This document shows positions 1-8,430 of a stretch of DNA of 64,000 nt, piece after piece. Every line of letters begins with the position of its first letter. Position 1 is the stretch's first letter. This DNA comes from Achatina immaculata (taxonomy: Eukaryota > Mollusca > Gastropoda > Stylommatophora > Achatinidae). Below the pieces are notes generated by a model, which was not told the origin of the DNA, searched no databases, and was given only the letters and a program-made list of their open reading frames with translations. The stretch is from assembly GCA_009760885.1 (NCBI GenBank), contig CM019696.1, positions 46,089,358-46,153,357 of the forward strand. Reading direction: 5' to 3'. Position numbers and translations under genes: made by a program.

Positions 1-1765
1 GTTTTCCAGCTTTCGCATGCATAAATGAGGGTGGATATTACATTTTATTTGAATAGTCTTAACTTGAATTTTTGAATTTTTTGAATTCCATATATTCTCA
101 AGATTCTTGAAGATTGAGGCTGCTTTTGCAATTCTGATCCTAACTTCCTTTCTAGTGTCACCATCCTAGTCTATGTAGCTGCCAAGGTGTGCAAATTGAT
201 TGATTATTCAATATCTGTCCCTTCTATGTGTATTTTTCCATTTTGATTGAGAGGAATTTTCATTATTTTTGTTTTGTCGTTGTTAATTTCAATTACTATT
301 TTGCTAGCCAGTGAAGACAGGCTATCTGTTTTTTCTTGCATGGAATTCACATTATTACTGATAAGAGTTATGTCATCAGCAAAATCAAAATTTTCTAGTT
401 GGGTCCCATATGCCCAGTCAATACCTGTGTTACCTGCGCAGCATTCTTTCATTATGAAGTCTATTATAATCCCAAAAAAGTAAAGGAGACAGTATACATC
501 CTTGTTTCACACCTGTTTCAATCTGGAACCATTCACTCATCCCTTCTTCTGTCTTGACTGCACAAACATATCCATTGTATAAGTCCTTAATGATGTTGAC
601 AATTTTAGATGGTATTCCATATAGACATAACATTCTCCATAATGAATCTCTGTGTATGGTATCAAATGCCTTCTTAAAATCTATGAAATTCAGTATTAAT
701 GGTTTCTGCTTTTCAATATGTTCTTCAAGTATTATTCTGAGAGTAAAGATCTGGTCGAGACAGCTTCTCCCTTTTCGAAATCCTGCTTTTTCTTCTCTCA
801 TTGCAGTAACCACTATATCTTTAAGTCTATTCAAAATGACCTTGCAAAATACTTTTGACGCAATTGATATTAAGGTTTATCCTCTCCAGTTGTTACAGTC
901 ACTAAGCTTGCCCTTTTTTTGGGTATTTTAACAATGATTCCTTTTTCCAATTAGAAGGGACCTTTTCTTCTTTCCAAATCTTGTTAAACATTCTCTGTAG
1001 TTGTCTCATGTTGTCACTATTGATAGCTTTTAGCATTTCGGTTGTTATTTCATATTGACCTGCAGCTTTGTTGTTAGCCATTAAATTCACTGCTGTTTCA
1101 ATATCATGCAATTTAATTTCATCTAGGTTGACATTTAGTTGTGGAGCTGGAAAGTCAGTTTCAAGGTTTAACAATTCTTTTGGGTGTGGTCGATTAAGTA
1201 TTTCTTGGAAGTGTTCATCCCATCTTTGCTTTTGGTCTTTATTTGATGTTAATAGGGTTCCAGTTTTGCTAAGGATTGGTCTTTCTTTAGATGTAATAGT
1301 ACCTGTTAGCCTCTTTTGTATGTTATATAAAGTTTTGCTGTCTCCTGTTTTTGCCGCTTTTTCTGCCTCTTTCGCCATATTGTCTATGTATTCTCTTTTA
1401 TCCCTTCTAGCTGAACTTTTTACTTTCTTGTCTATTTCTTTGTATGTTGCCTTCGCCAGATCTTTTCCGAGATCTGTTTTTGCATTCAACATGTCTAATT
1501 TGACTGCTCGTCTTTCATGTATATACTTCCATGTTTTATCTGATATCCATGCTTTTCTATTTGGATTTTTCAGTCCAGCGCTTGCTTTTGCTGCTGTGAT
1601 TATGGCTGTGCTGTAAGAATTCCATAATTCATCTATACCTATCTCCTCTACTTCACTGAGTGTTTTGGAATGATTGGCAAGTTCCTGATTGAAATTAATG
1701 TTAGTATTTTCTTCTTGTAGGCTGTGGCTGTTTATCTTTCTGTGTACTTGCATGTTCTCAATAAT
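1..1765 (-). mobile_element. LINE family A, degraded reverse transcriptase copy running off the left edge
   Basis: This is a non-LTR retrotransposon on the minus strand, broken by frameshifts. The segment 1753-902 holds the linker between endonuclease and RT, with an NKAAGQYEITTEML-like motif and a WKKESLLKYPKKG finger motif. The segment 834-430 continues the RT with AGFRKGRSCLDQ, FIDFKKAFDTIHR and VKQGCILSPLLF. The segment 452-204 carries the catalytic FADD box (FADDITLIS). The remaining bases match the YLGSYIDQDGD region seen intact at about 5770-5830. The endonuclease is missing at the right, and the C-terminus lies beyond position 1. Three plus-strand copies of the same family are at 5225, 19728 and 50569. 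The clade is uncertain (RTE-like is my guess). Confidence 0.85.
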
Positions 1766-2117
1766 TTGTTTCTATAAAATACAGTGTCTTTGTAAATAAA
1801 GTGTATTTGCAGTTGCTAATGAAAGTGACATGTTAGCGGAAATGTGAGATGCAAGGCTGAATTGTTTAAATTTTCCAAGAAGGTTAAAACCGCCGAGCAA
1901 ATCACAAACAAAAAATAATTTACAAATAAGTTAAGTAAAGATTAAGGCACTTCTCTGGGAGCTGATAGAAGATAATGATTAGAGAATTTCAGCGGCTTAC
2001 GTTCCTTTTACATCATTAGAGTACAATCGGGAGTATAATTAAAAAAACTGACACGAGGGTCAGAACAGATGTGACAATGTGGGCAGCAATATTGAGATCC
2101 ACGTATGGCCTGATATG
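1766..2117 (+). promoter_or_regulatory. 5' flank of SULT gene 1, conserved with other array members
   Basis: The region begins where LINE A homology ends. It contains blocks repeated upstream of other SULT promoters in the window: the segment around 1780-1920 recurs at about 24990-25150 and 36510-36660, and the block around 1960-2030 (a TTTCAGCGGCTTAC core) recurs at about 25205, 27870, 36710, 39565 and 44740. Repetition of the same non-coding blocks in the same order upstream of each TATA box suggests they were duplicated with the promoter. No coding potential is seen. Specific transcription factor sites cannot be named from inspection. Confidence 0.55.
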
Positions 2118-2217
2118 TATATAAACTGGCTGGTCTAAGCATAGTTCTTCATTTCATGGAGAACAGCCTGAAAGAATCCAGTTTCTCCCTCAATTGACTC
2201 TGAAATCTTTGAAGCAG
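2118..2217 (+). promoter_or_regulatory. SULT gene 1 TATA box and non-coding exon 1
   Basis: TATATAAA lies at 2118-2125. About 30 bp downstream begins a segment conserved in five places in the window that ends at a consensus splice donor, CAG|GTAAGA, with GT at 2218-2219. The inferred exon 1 is therefore roughly 2148-2217. It contains an ATG at 2156 opening a short reading frame that stops after 13 codons in this copy and after 15 in the others. Transcription start and splicing are inferred from conservation and consensus signals only. Confidence 0.6.
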
Positions 2218-2285
2218 GTAAGAAACATATGATTTGTGCGTGCATTTATGTTAGAAATATGTTAAGTTTTAACGTTATACTGTAG

Positions 2286-3075
2286 ATGGATCATCATCAC
2301 TGCACTCAGACACATCCATGGTTGCTTCCACCTTCTCCTCAGTATATTCCTCAGCTTACGGCGACTAAGTGTGGCACTTGGGTGATGAGTGACTATTCCT
2401 CTCAAGCGCCGGGATTAACCCTCAGTCCGTGCCATGCCATTCTTAACTCCCAACTCGCACATCCGACACAGTGATGTCAAGTTGTCACTCTCAAAGTCCC
2501 CCATTCTTCCAAGCACTCTGACCAATGTCAGCAAGATCCATTTGTTGACCATCATCTGACCAAACACTCCATCAGCTTTCTCGTTGCCCTGGATATCAGC
2601 CTGATCTGGTACTAAATGAAGGTGACACTGTGAATCTTTAATTTCTGCAAAGACTCCAGCCATTGCCTGTGCACTGATTCCATTTAAATCTCTCGGATCA
2701 TGTTCACTGAGTCGCTCAGTACACAGACACGGGTGTAATCCTGTGATTCTTGGCAGATAAATGCCTTCGTTAATACCATGACCTACATAGTCTTTCTTCT
2801 GGTCGTCATTGTAAAGATACCGCTGTTTCCTGGGCTATTCTACCACCATAACATCCGATCAATGCTAGGTTGTTCCTCTGATGGTGCCGAGGAGACCCAT
2901 CTGTGTAAATCACAGAATTCGTGTCTTTGTAGTTTTTTGTTATGAGAGCGATGACCTCCATGTCGACGATGAATGGTTCAGCTCTCTGGAGTTTCTGTCG
3001 AGTGTGACGACGACAGAAGGTTGTATCTGAAACCTGGAGTAAATAGTGTCCATTGCGCATCAAGATTGTCGCTAG
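2286..3075 (-). mobile_element. RNase H segment of an I-like LINE in the first intron of SULT gene 1
   Basis: On the minus strand the degraded frames show an RNase H domain: VIYTDGS (the first catalytic Asp region, about 2920-2900), then a PRITGLHPCLCTERL-type stretch, then a LHLVPDQADIQGNEKAD motif (about 2625-2565), matching the usual HxPxHxGIxGNExAD end of LINE RNase H domains. A cysteine-bearing tail (LCRMCELG) follows toward 2430. The left end is a short GAT-rich tract at about 2286-2296, resembling a simple-repeat 3' tail. The same fragment lies in the same place after every SULT exon 1 in the window (25515, 28310, 37036, 45140). Confidence 0.7.
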
Positions 3076-3119
3076 TTAGTCCGCAGAACTGTTGGACGAA
3101 ATCTTCTGCCCGATCCAAC

Positions 3120-4050
3120 CAAAATTTAAACGGAGCTGCACGAAGTAGATCTATTCCTGATTATCAGGTTACAGACCAGACATGGCTGAAATTTGACGAC
3201 AACAAAGGAAAGGCCCTCCTCGCATACTACATACTACAAACTGATCAGAAAGGCGAGGTTGCAAGATTGAGGATCAAAACAATGATCTCAGAGTTGTATG
3301 AGGACGTCGTACTGGATACGACATCATAACAGAAACTAATATTGCAACGCTTAAGAGATTTACAACACCGCCCCATGTCGTGATGGCGTACGATACTAGG
3401 ATATAGGTCACTTATCTGATGACGACAAGAATAACCTAGCAAATGAGTTCAGCTCAAACATCCAGAGTGGTCAGATTAGAGAGGAGTGGCTACACAGATA
3501 CCTTCTGCCGTTGCCAAAGCCAGTCACGACATAAGCCACTACTGGTAAGCTTGTAGAGACGATCGTTGCTTGTGGATTCACATGGAACCTTGGTTTTCCT
3601 CACACATTCCCACACACTCCTAGGGTATCAGTATAAAATGAGACATGGCTCAACGCAGCGGTCTACGTCTTTGATGCTTTAGAAGGATTTCACACACCTG
3701 AGGAGACATACCTGTACGCAGCTGCAACACACTTAGAAGATGAATATAACAAGGACATTTTGACCCATTCACATGTTGCTGAGACTTGAAGTATAATCTC
3801 TATTCGTTAGATCGCTGGCTGCAGCCATGTTGCAGAAAAGGATGACTCTCGGATGTGGCAGATGGTCTTCAGAAGCAGAAACAAGTTGTCCAGGACTGCT
3901 ACAAGGTTCGCCGCTGTCACAAGCCTTATTCAGTGTGTACACTGTGACAGTAACTGGTCAGCAAATTGAAGGACTGGTTTGCCTATTCGACAGGCTGTAT
4001 TGTGAAGCATGAAATCATTACAGGTCTATATTTCCCTGCGCAAATATTCA
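3120..4050 (+). mobile_element. Inverted RT segment of the same intronic LINE
   Basis: On the plus strand, broken frames give a pre-RT and RT sequence: a VTDQ.WLKFDDNKGKALL stretch near 3165, TTPPHVVMAYD (the decayed APGHDGI motif) near 3365, LPLPKPVTT near 3505, and LLQGSPLSQALFSVYT near 3900 (the QGxPLSxxLFxxY RT motif). It sits immediately beside the RNase H segment but in the opposite orientation. Forward 3' part next to an inverted 5' part is the arrangement produced by twin priming. The same pair is found at 28310/29330 and 45140/46430. Confidence 0.6.
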
Positions 4051-4059
4051 CATTGGTGC

Positions 4060-4592
4060 TTCTTAAAATGTATGTACAAGATAAACTTCAGTTTTGTTTT
4101 TCCTATCTGAAAATGAATTAACGCGACCTTTTAAGAATATCTAATTACTTTAGTTTATTTTTTTTTTGGTGCATTTCTGTTATTTCTAAGATGTGTTCAC
4201 ACTTTTCTATTGCTCAAGTTACTTTTCCCCACGTCTGTGGCTTCCATTTATCTTTTACTGTGAGGGTTTAGTAATCATCAACATTCATATTTCTATTGAA
4301 CTCTCCTGTATCTAGAAACATAGACTTAACACATAGATTAGAAGACTACTCAAGACACATTAGATACTATTAAAGGCCATATCGGTCTCTTAAACACATG
4401 AAAAGATTAATAAGTGTGGATATATTTAGAAATGATTTAGTCTTCCGAAACAGTATAACAACACGTTCATTTGAATTTCAATAGCATTTATTACCATCAC
4501 TATAAAAGTTCGTATAACTGAAATATAACATTATCTAAATACTGAATGACAACACCTAACTGTGTCAGTTTCTTACTTTCATCGGGTACAGT
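4060..4592 (+). other. 3' end of the SULT gene 1 first intron with decayed splice acceptor
   Basis: This non-coding segment aligns by eye with the intron ends before genes 2, 3 and 4 (about 30000-30538, 39920-40460 and 47680-48211). In those genes it ends in TTTCATCAG|GTACAGT. Here the same place (4575-4592) reads TTTCATCGGGTACAGT, so the AG acceptor at 4584-4585 has become GG. A LINE insertion begins immediately after. Confidence 0.65.
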
Positions 4593-5185
4593 CAGTCAGT
4601 CAGTCATTTTCATGTAGTGCAGAACTTTGCCTCCCTAACAGCTCTCCTGTAGGCCTCTCGGTTTAAAACAAGATGCCCTGCTGCTGGTGCATCTATTCGC
4701 AGATTATCAACGATATTCTGCACCCATCATCGCCGTGGTCTTCCTCTGTTTCTTTTTTCCTGTTATGTACCCTTCCAAGGCGGAAAATTCTCATAACGTT
4801 TAATGTGCCCAAAATATTTACGTTTTCTATGTTTAATCCTCTATTAAATTCTTGTAGTATGGGTATGTTTTTTTTTTCTTTTTTGTGTATGTCCATTATG
4901 TTTGAAGAACTCTTCTGTAGTTTTTACATTCAAAGGCATTTATGTGTTTCTCAGCTGTTTTCTTAAGTGTCCAGGTCTCACAGGCATATGTTGCGACGGG
5001 AAAGATGCATGCCCTTAAAAATCGTATTTTTGTAACTCTGTCTCTTCCTCTCCACAGCTTCTTTAGTTGTTTTACCTTCTGAAGAGCTATAGATGTCTTC
5101 CTTTTAATTTCCCTAATTGTATCTCCATTATTAGTTAGTAATGATCTAAGATATTCAAAACACCACACCTCTTCCAGTTTTTCCT

Positions 5186-5190
<5 letters not shown>
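4593..5190 (-). mobile_element. LINE family B, 3' portion, inserted at the start of SULT gene 1 exon 2
   Basis: Read on the minus strand, the segment encodes the C-terminal RT region: EEKLEEV, then YLRSLLTNNGDTIREI, an ACIFPVATYACETWTL motif, and a decayed GH..R-type tail. It matches 52430-51930 of the second B copy. The left edge is a CAGT repeat at 4593-4608, the probable simple-repeat 3' tail. The octamer GGTACAGT occurs on both sides of the whole insertion (4585-4592 and 6553-6560), a target-site duplication. The element is interrupted by LINE A and continues at 6423. Confidence 0.75.

Positions 5191-5224
<34 letters not shown>
5188..5224. repeat. TA microsatellite at the LINE B / LINE A junction
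   Basis: A run of about 18 TA dinucleotides separates minus-strand LINE B from the 5'-truncated end of plus-strand LINE A. The intact B copy near 52425 has only a short TATACATAT at this point, so the tract appears to have expanded with or after the A insertion. Confidence 0.85.
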
Positions 5225-5227
<3 letters not shown>

Positions 5228-6388
5228 TCAGAATAATACTTGAAGAACATATTGAAAAGCAGAAACCATTAATACTGAACTTCACAGATTTTAAAAAGGC
5301 ATTTGATAGCATACACAGAGATTCATTATGGAGAATTTGATGTCTACATGGAATACCATCTAAAATTGTCAACATCATTAAGGACTTATACAATGGATAT
5401 GTTTGTGCAGTCAAGACAGAAGAAGGGATGAGTGAATGGTTCCAGATTGAAACAGGTGTGAAACAAGGATGTATACTGTCTCCTTTTCTTTTAGGAATTA
5501 CAATAGACTTCATAATGAACAAATGCTGCACATGTAACACAGGTATTGACTGGGTACATGGGACCCAACTAGAAGATCTTGATTTTGCTGATGACATAAC
5601 TCTTATCAGTAATAATGTGAATTCCATGCAAGAAAAAACAGATAGCCTGTCTTCACTGGCTAGCAAAATAGTAATTGAAATTAACAAGGACAAAACAAAA
5701 ATAATGAAAATTCCTCTCAATCAAAATGGAAAAATACACATAGAAGGGACATATATTGAAGAAGTAAATCAATTTGCATACCTTGGCAGCTACATAGACC
5801 AGGATGGTGACACTATAAAGGAAGTTAGGATCAGAATTGCAAAAGCAGCATCAATCTTCAAGAATCTTGAGAATATACAGAATTCAAAAGTTATAAGCAC
5901 AAAAACCAAGTTAAGACTATTCAATTGAAATGTAATATCCACCCTCATTTATGCATGTGAAAGCTAGAAAACAACTAAAGAAATAGAAAAGAAATTAGAC
6001 TCTTCTGAAAACAAATGCCTAAGGAAAATACTTGGCATCAAGTGGAACGAATTCAAGAACAATGCAGAGATAAGACAGATGACTGAACAACAACCAGTCT
6101 CATGAGTGATCAGGAAAAGGAGATGGACATATGTTGGTCACTTGATGAGAAGAAATGATCAGAGAATCCCAAAACAAGCTATCAAGTGGAACACAACAGG
6201 CCGAAGAAAAAGAGGCAGACCGCGTGAAACTCTGAAGAGGACATTATTAAGAGAGGCCAAATTAAAAGGCATACAATTCTTTGATGAGGTTGAAAGACTC
6301 GCCGAAGACAGGAAAAATTGGCGAACTACGTTGCGAGCCCTATGTGACGTTTAACGGCACGGGAAGGATATAAGATATATATATATAT
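5225..6388 (+). mobile_element. LINE family A, 5'-truncated copy nested in LINE B
   Basis: The plus-strand copy starts in the RT at the KAFDSIHRDSLW region, with an in-frame stop near 5340. From 5428 it runs through VKQGCILSPFLL and FADDITLIS to YLGSYIDQDGD in one open frame of 166 codons. A stop at about 5926, then a TGA at 6104 where the family has TGG, break the frame before the C-terminal segment at 6106-6354 (RRWTYVGHLMRRN, GRPRETLKRTLLREA, LRALCDV). The 3' end is GGCACGGGAAGGATATAAG followed by TA repeats. It is a dead copy, but closely similar to the copy at 19728. Confidence 0.88.
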
Positions 6389-6439
6389 AAACAAATAAGG
6401 CAGATATATATATATATATATAATCTGCCTTATTTGTTT
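6389..6439. repeat. 17-bp inverted repeat around a TA tract at the LINE A 3' junction
   Basis: The sequence AAACAAATAAGGCAGAT (6389-6405) is the exact reverse complement of ATCTGCCTTATTTGTTT (6423-6439); the arms are separated by a TA run. The right arm belongs to LINE B, since the same bases occur at about 52444-52460. The left arm is therefore an inverted copy of target DNA lying at the 3' end of the inserted LINE A. Confidence 0.85.
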
Positions 6440-6550
6440 TGTCGGTTGTCATCTATTGACTTTTTATTTGCATTAAGATAAAGGTTTTGCTCTTCATTAT
6501 TCTTACGGACTGACATAATTAGTTTTTTTCCTTTTACTTTTACGGTAAAA
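6423..6550 (-). mobile_element. LINE family B, continuation after the nested LINE A
   Basis: The bases match 52443-52545 of the second B copy and encode, on the minus strand, the MSVRKNNEEQNLYLNANK region just downstream of the RT active site. Homology stops at about 6527. The last 25 bp before the right target-site copy are unlike LINE B and contain TCCTTTTACT (6529-6538), the exact reverse complement of exon bases 6558-6567. This looks like inverted filler made at the 5' junction. Confidence 0.7.
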
Positions 6551-6595
6551 AAGGTACAGTAAAAGGATAAATTACAAGAAAAGGCCACTGAGAGT

Positions 6596-7471
6596 ATGAG
6601 TAACACAATCCAGAGCATGAACGCCGCTGCCTACTTTATATATTCTAACTCCTTCGGTGAGCGCAGAAATCTGGATCTTATACGACAAGTACAGATACGG
6701 GATGATGATGTTTTAATTGTTGGCTTTCCAAGATCAGGTAACCATTGGGCTTTTGAGCTTCTGCATATGATCATAAATCAGACTACAATATTTACTCCAC
6801 AATATTTTCGCAATGCAATGCTTACTATGATGGGAGATGATATACATGAAATTCTTGACAAGATGACATCTCCTAGAATCCTGTGTCTTCACAATCAGAT
6901 TAACCGCATCCCTTCACAAGCGGTAAGCAAGAGAATTAAAATTGTGTATTTGCTAAGAAATCCAAAAGATGTCATGGTATCTTTGTACAGGCTTCAGCGT
7001 AAATTTTCTCGGGAATGTTTACGTTTCAATGGAACCTGGGATGAATTCCTTCACCTACAGATGACAGGACTTCCAATCTGGGGATCATGGTTTGATCATG
7101 TCCTGGCCACAGACACATTCATCAAAGAATACCCCGATTGTCCTGTCTACATTCATGTTTTCGAGGAAATGAAGAAAGATCCTGTGGCAAAGATTAAGGA
7201 ACTTTGCTCTTTCCTAGAAAAACCAGAATCTCTGGCAGAGGATATTGCTAAAGTAGTAGAATTCAACAACATGAAAACTAGCCTCATTAAAGAGGGAAAA
7301 CTAAAAGACTTTCGAAAGTATGTTGAAAAAGCTGACATTATCTTCAAAGCTGGTGTCGTTGGTGACTGGAAAAACCATTTCACTGTAGAACAAAATGAGA
7401 TGTTCGACCGCTTCTTTGCTGAGAAAATGGCTGGATCAAGAACTGCACCACTGATTCACCAGCACCTCTAA
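6596..7471 (+). CDS. Cytosolic sulfotransferase, SULT-like (array gene 1)
   Basis: This 291-residue protein has the hallmarks of cytosolic PAPS-dependent sulfotransferases, which move a sulfonate group from PAPS to a hydroxyl or amine on a small molecule. The 5'-phosphosulfate loop is FPRSGNHW (residues 44-51), with Arg for the usual Lys. The probable catalytic His is H99 in SPRILCLHNQ. The 3'-phosphate motif is RNPKDVMVSLYRL (121-133). GSWFDHV is at 163-169. FKAGVVGDWKNHFT (250-263) is the C-terminal cofactor motif, and K259...TV...E268 fits the KxxxTVxxxE dimer motif. There is no signal peptide or membrane segment. The CDS has no intron. The ATG at 6596 matches the start of the other three copies. 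Substrate is unknown. Expression is doubtful because a LINE separates this exon from the old splice acceptor. Confidence 0.93.
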   Translation: MSNTIQSMNAAAYFIYSNSFGERRNLDLIRQVQIRDDDVLIVGFPRSGNHWAFELLHMIINQTTIFTPQYFRNAMLTMMGDDIHEILDKMTSPRILCLHNQINRIPSQAVSKRIKIVYLLRNPKDVMVSLYRLQRKFSRECLRFNGTWDEFLHLQMTGLPIWGSWFDHVLATDTFIKEYPDCPVYIHVFEEMKKDPVAKIKELCSFLEKPESLAEDIAKVVEFNNMKTSLIKEGKLKDFRKYVEKADIIFKAGVVGDWKNHFTVEQNEMFDRFFAEKMAGSRTAPLIHQHL

Positions 7472-7521
7472 ACAAAAGTGTAATATTGTGCACACAATGG
7501 TATTTGTTATGTAATGAACAC

Positions 7522-7527
7522 AATAAA
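7522..7527 (+). terminator. Polyadenylation signal of SULT gene 1
   Basis: AATAAA lies 51 bp after the stop codon in a short 3'UTR. The surrounding CACAATAAAGCTTTGCTGAA is conserved after genes 2-4, where it is pushed over 1 kb away by LINE C. Confidence 0.7.
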
Positions 7528-7639
7528 GCTTTGCTGAAAAGAAAACACTTTCCTGGTCTACTCTTACGAGTTCATGTAGTCTTTTTCTTCATCATTTATT
7601 CGGTGGGTTATACTACATCTGTAGCCCTGTCACTTAATA

Positions 7640-7915
7640 TTGAAGAAGGTTGGCTAGTTAAGAGGGATAAACAGAGAAAACTTAAATATTTTGGACACAT
7701 TAAACGTCATGAGAATTTAGAGAAAACCGTTTTGGAAGTTTACATAATGGAAAAAAGAGAGAGTCGAGGAGCAAGGCAAAATTGGCTGCAAGATATCGTT
7801 GATAATCTGCAAATGGATGCATCAGCAGCAAGGCATCCTCCTTTCAAACGAGAGGCCTACAGGAGAGCTGTTAGGGATGCAAAGTTCCACACTGGACATG
7901 GAGATGATTGATAGT
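7640..7915 (+). mobile_element. LINE B-like C-terminal fragment
   Basis: An open frame on the plus strand encodes KLKYFGHIKRHENLEKTV, a RESRGARQNWLQDIV stretch and KREAYRRAVRDAKFHTG, the typical C-terminal tail of endonuclease/RT LINEs. It resembles the decayed tail of LINE B at 4600-4800. It begins just past the gene 1 polyadenylation region, and the upstream 7530-7640 segment is shared with the sequence after genes 2 and 4, so this fragment inserted into old 3' flank. Confidence 0.65.
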
Positions 7916-8250
7916 TAACGTTCTGGTGAGTGCTCTTCACTCCTGAATGTGCCTGGGATATGCTGAGTCTGAATTTGAGACTACTCAGAAATCTAGAACT
8001 TCTAACTGTTGTTTTGAAGAAGTGTAGCAGTATTTGCTATGAGAGGTAAATAACCTAAGATTAATTGATTTAAGTTAACAAAGTTTTTTTTTCATAGTAC
8101 TCGCCCTAGGTTTTTATTTGTGAGGAATATAACTGGTTTTTTCACGTGATTCCAGTGAGTTTGAGGACTGGTGTGATAGAAAACTTGTGCGAGTGGATAA
8201 TTTAGTTTTGAGTTTCGTAACGTGCAGATGGATGTTGTTCTCGTATAGTC
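7916..8250. other. No gene recognised
   Basis: AT-rich sequence without a convincing reading frame or known repeat. Confidence 0.4.
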
Positions 8251-8430
8251 AGTTATAGATGTACCGTAGACAGGTTGAGTGTGTAAGTTATGGATGTACC
8301 GTAGACAGGTTGAGTGTGTAAGTTATGGATGTACCGTAGATAGGTTGAGTGTGTAAGTTATGGATGTACCGTAGATAGGTTGAGTGTGTAAGTTATGGAT
8401 GTACCGTAGATAGGTTGAGTGTGTAAGTTA
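8251..8430. repeat. 35-bp minisatellite, about 5 copies
   Basis: The unit begins AGTTATGGATGTACCGTAGA and ends GGTTGAGTGTGTA. Five units follow each other with only one or two substitutions (an early A/G difference, and CAGG versus TAGG). It lies in otherwise unremarkable sequence. Confidence 0.92.

Noticed and set aside
1068..1616. A 182-codon plus-strand frame
   Set aside because: It is the antisense shadow of the LINE A linker region, which has recognisable motifs on the minus strand.
2286..2474. A 62-codon plus-strand frame starting MDHHHC next to exon 1
   Set aside because: It is antisense to the LINE RNase H fragment tail and is not kept open in the other intron copies.
4896..5720. 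A 274-codon minus-strand gene spanning the TA tract
   Set aside because: It joins LINE B coding sequence to the antisense strand of LINE A through TA repeats.
7486..7911. A 141-codon protein-coding gene directly after SULT gene 1
   Set aside because: The first half is SULT 3'UTR and flank; the second half is a LINE C-terminal fragment.
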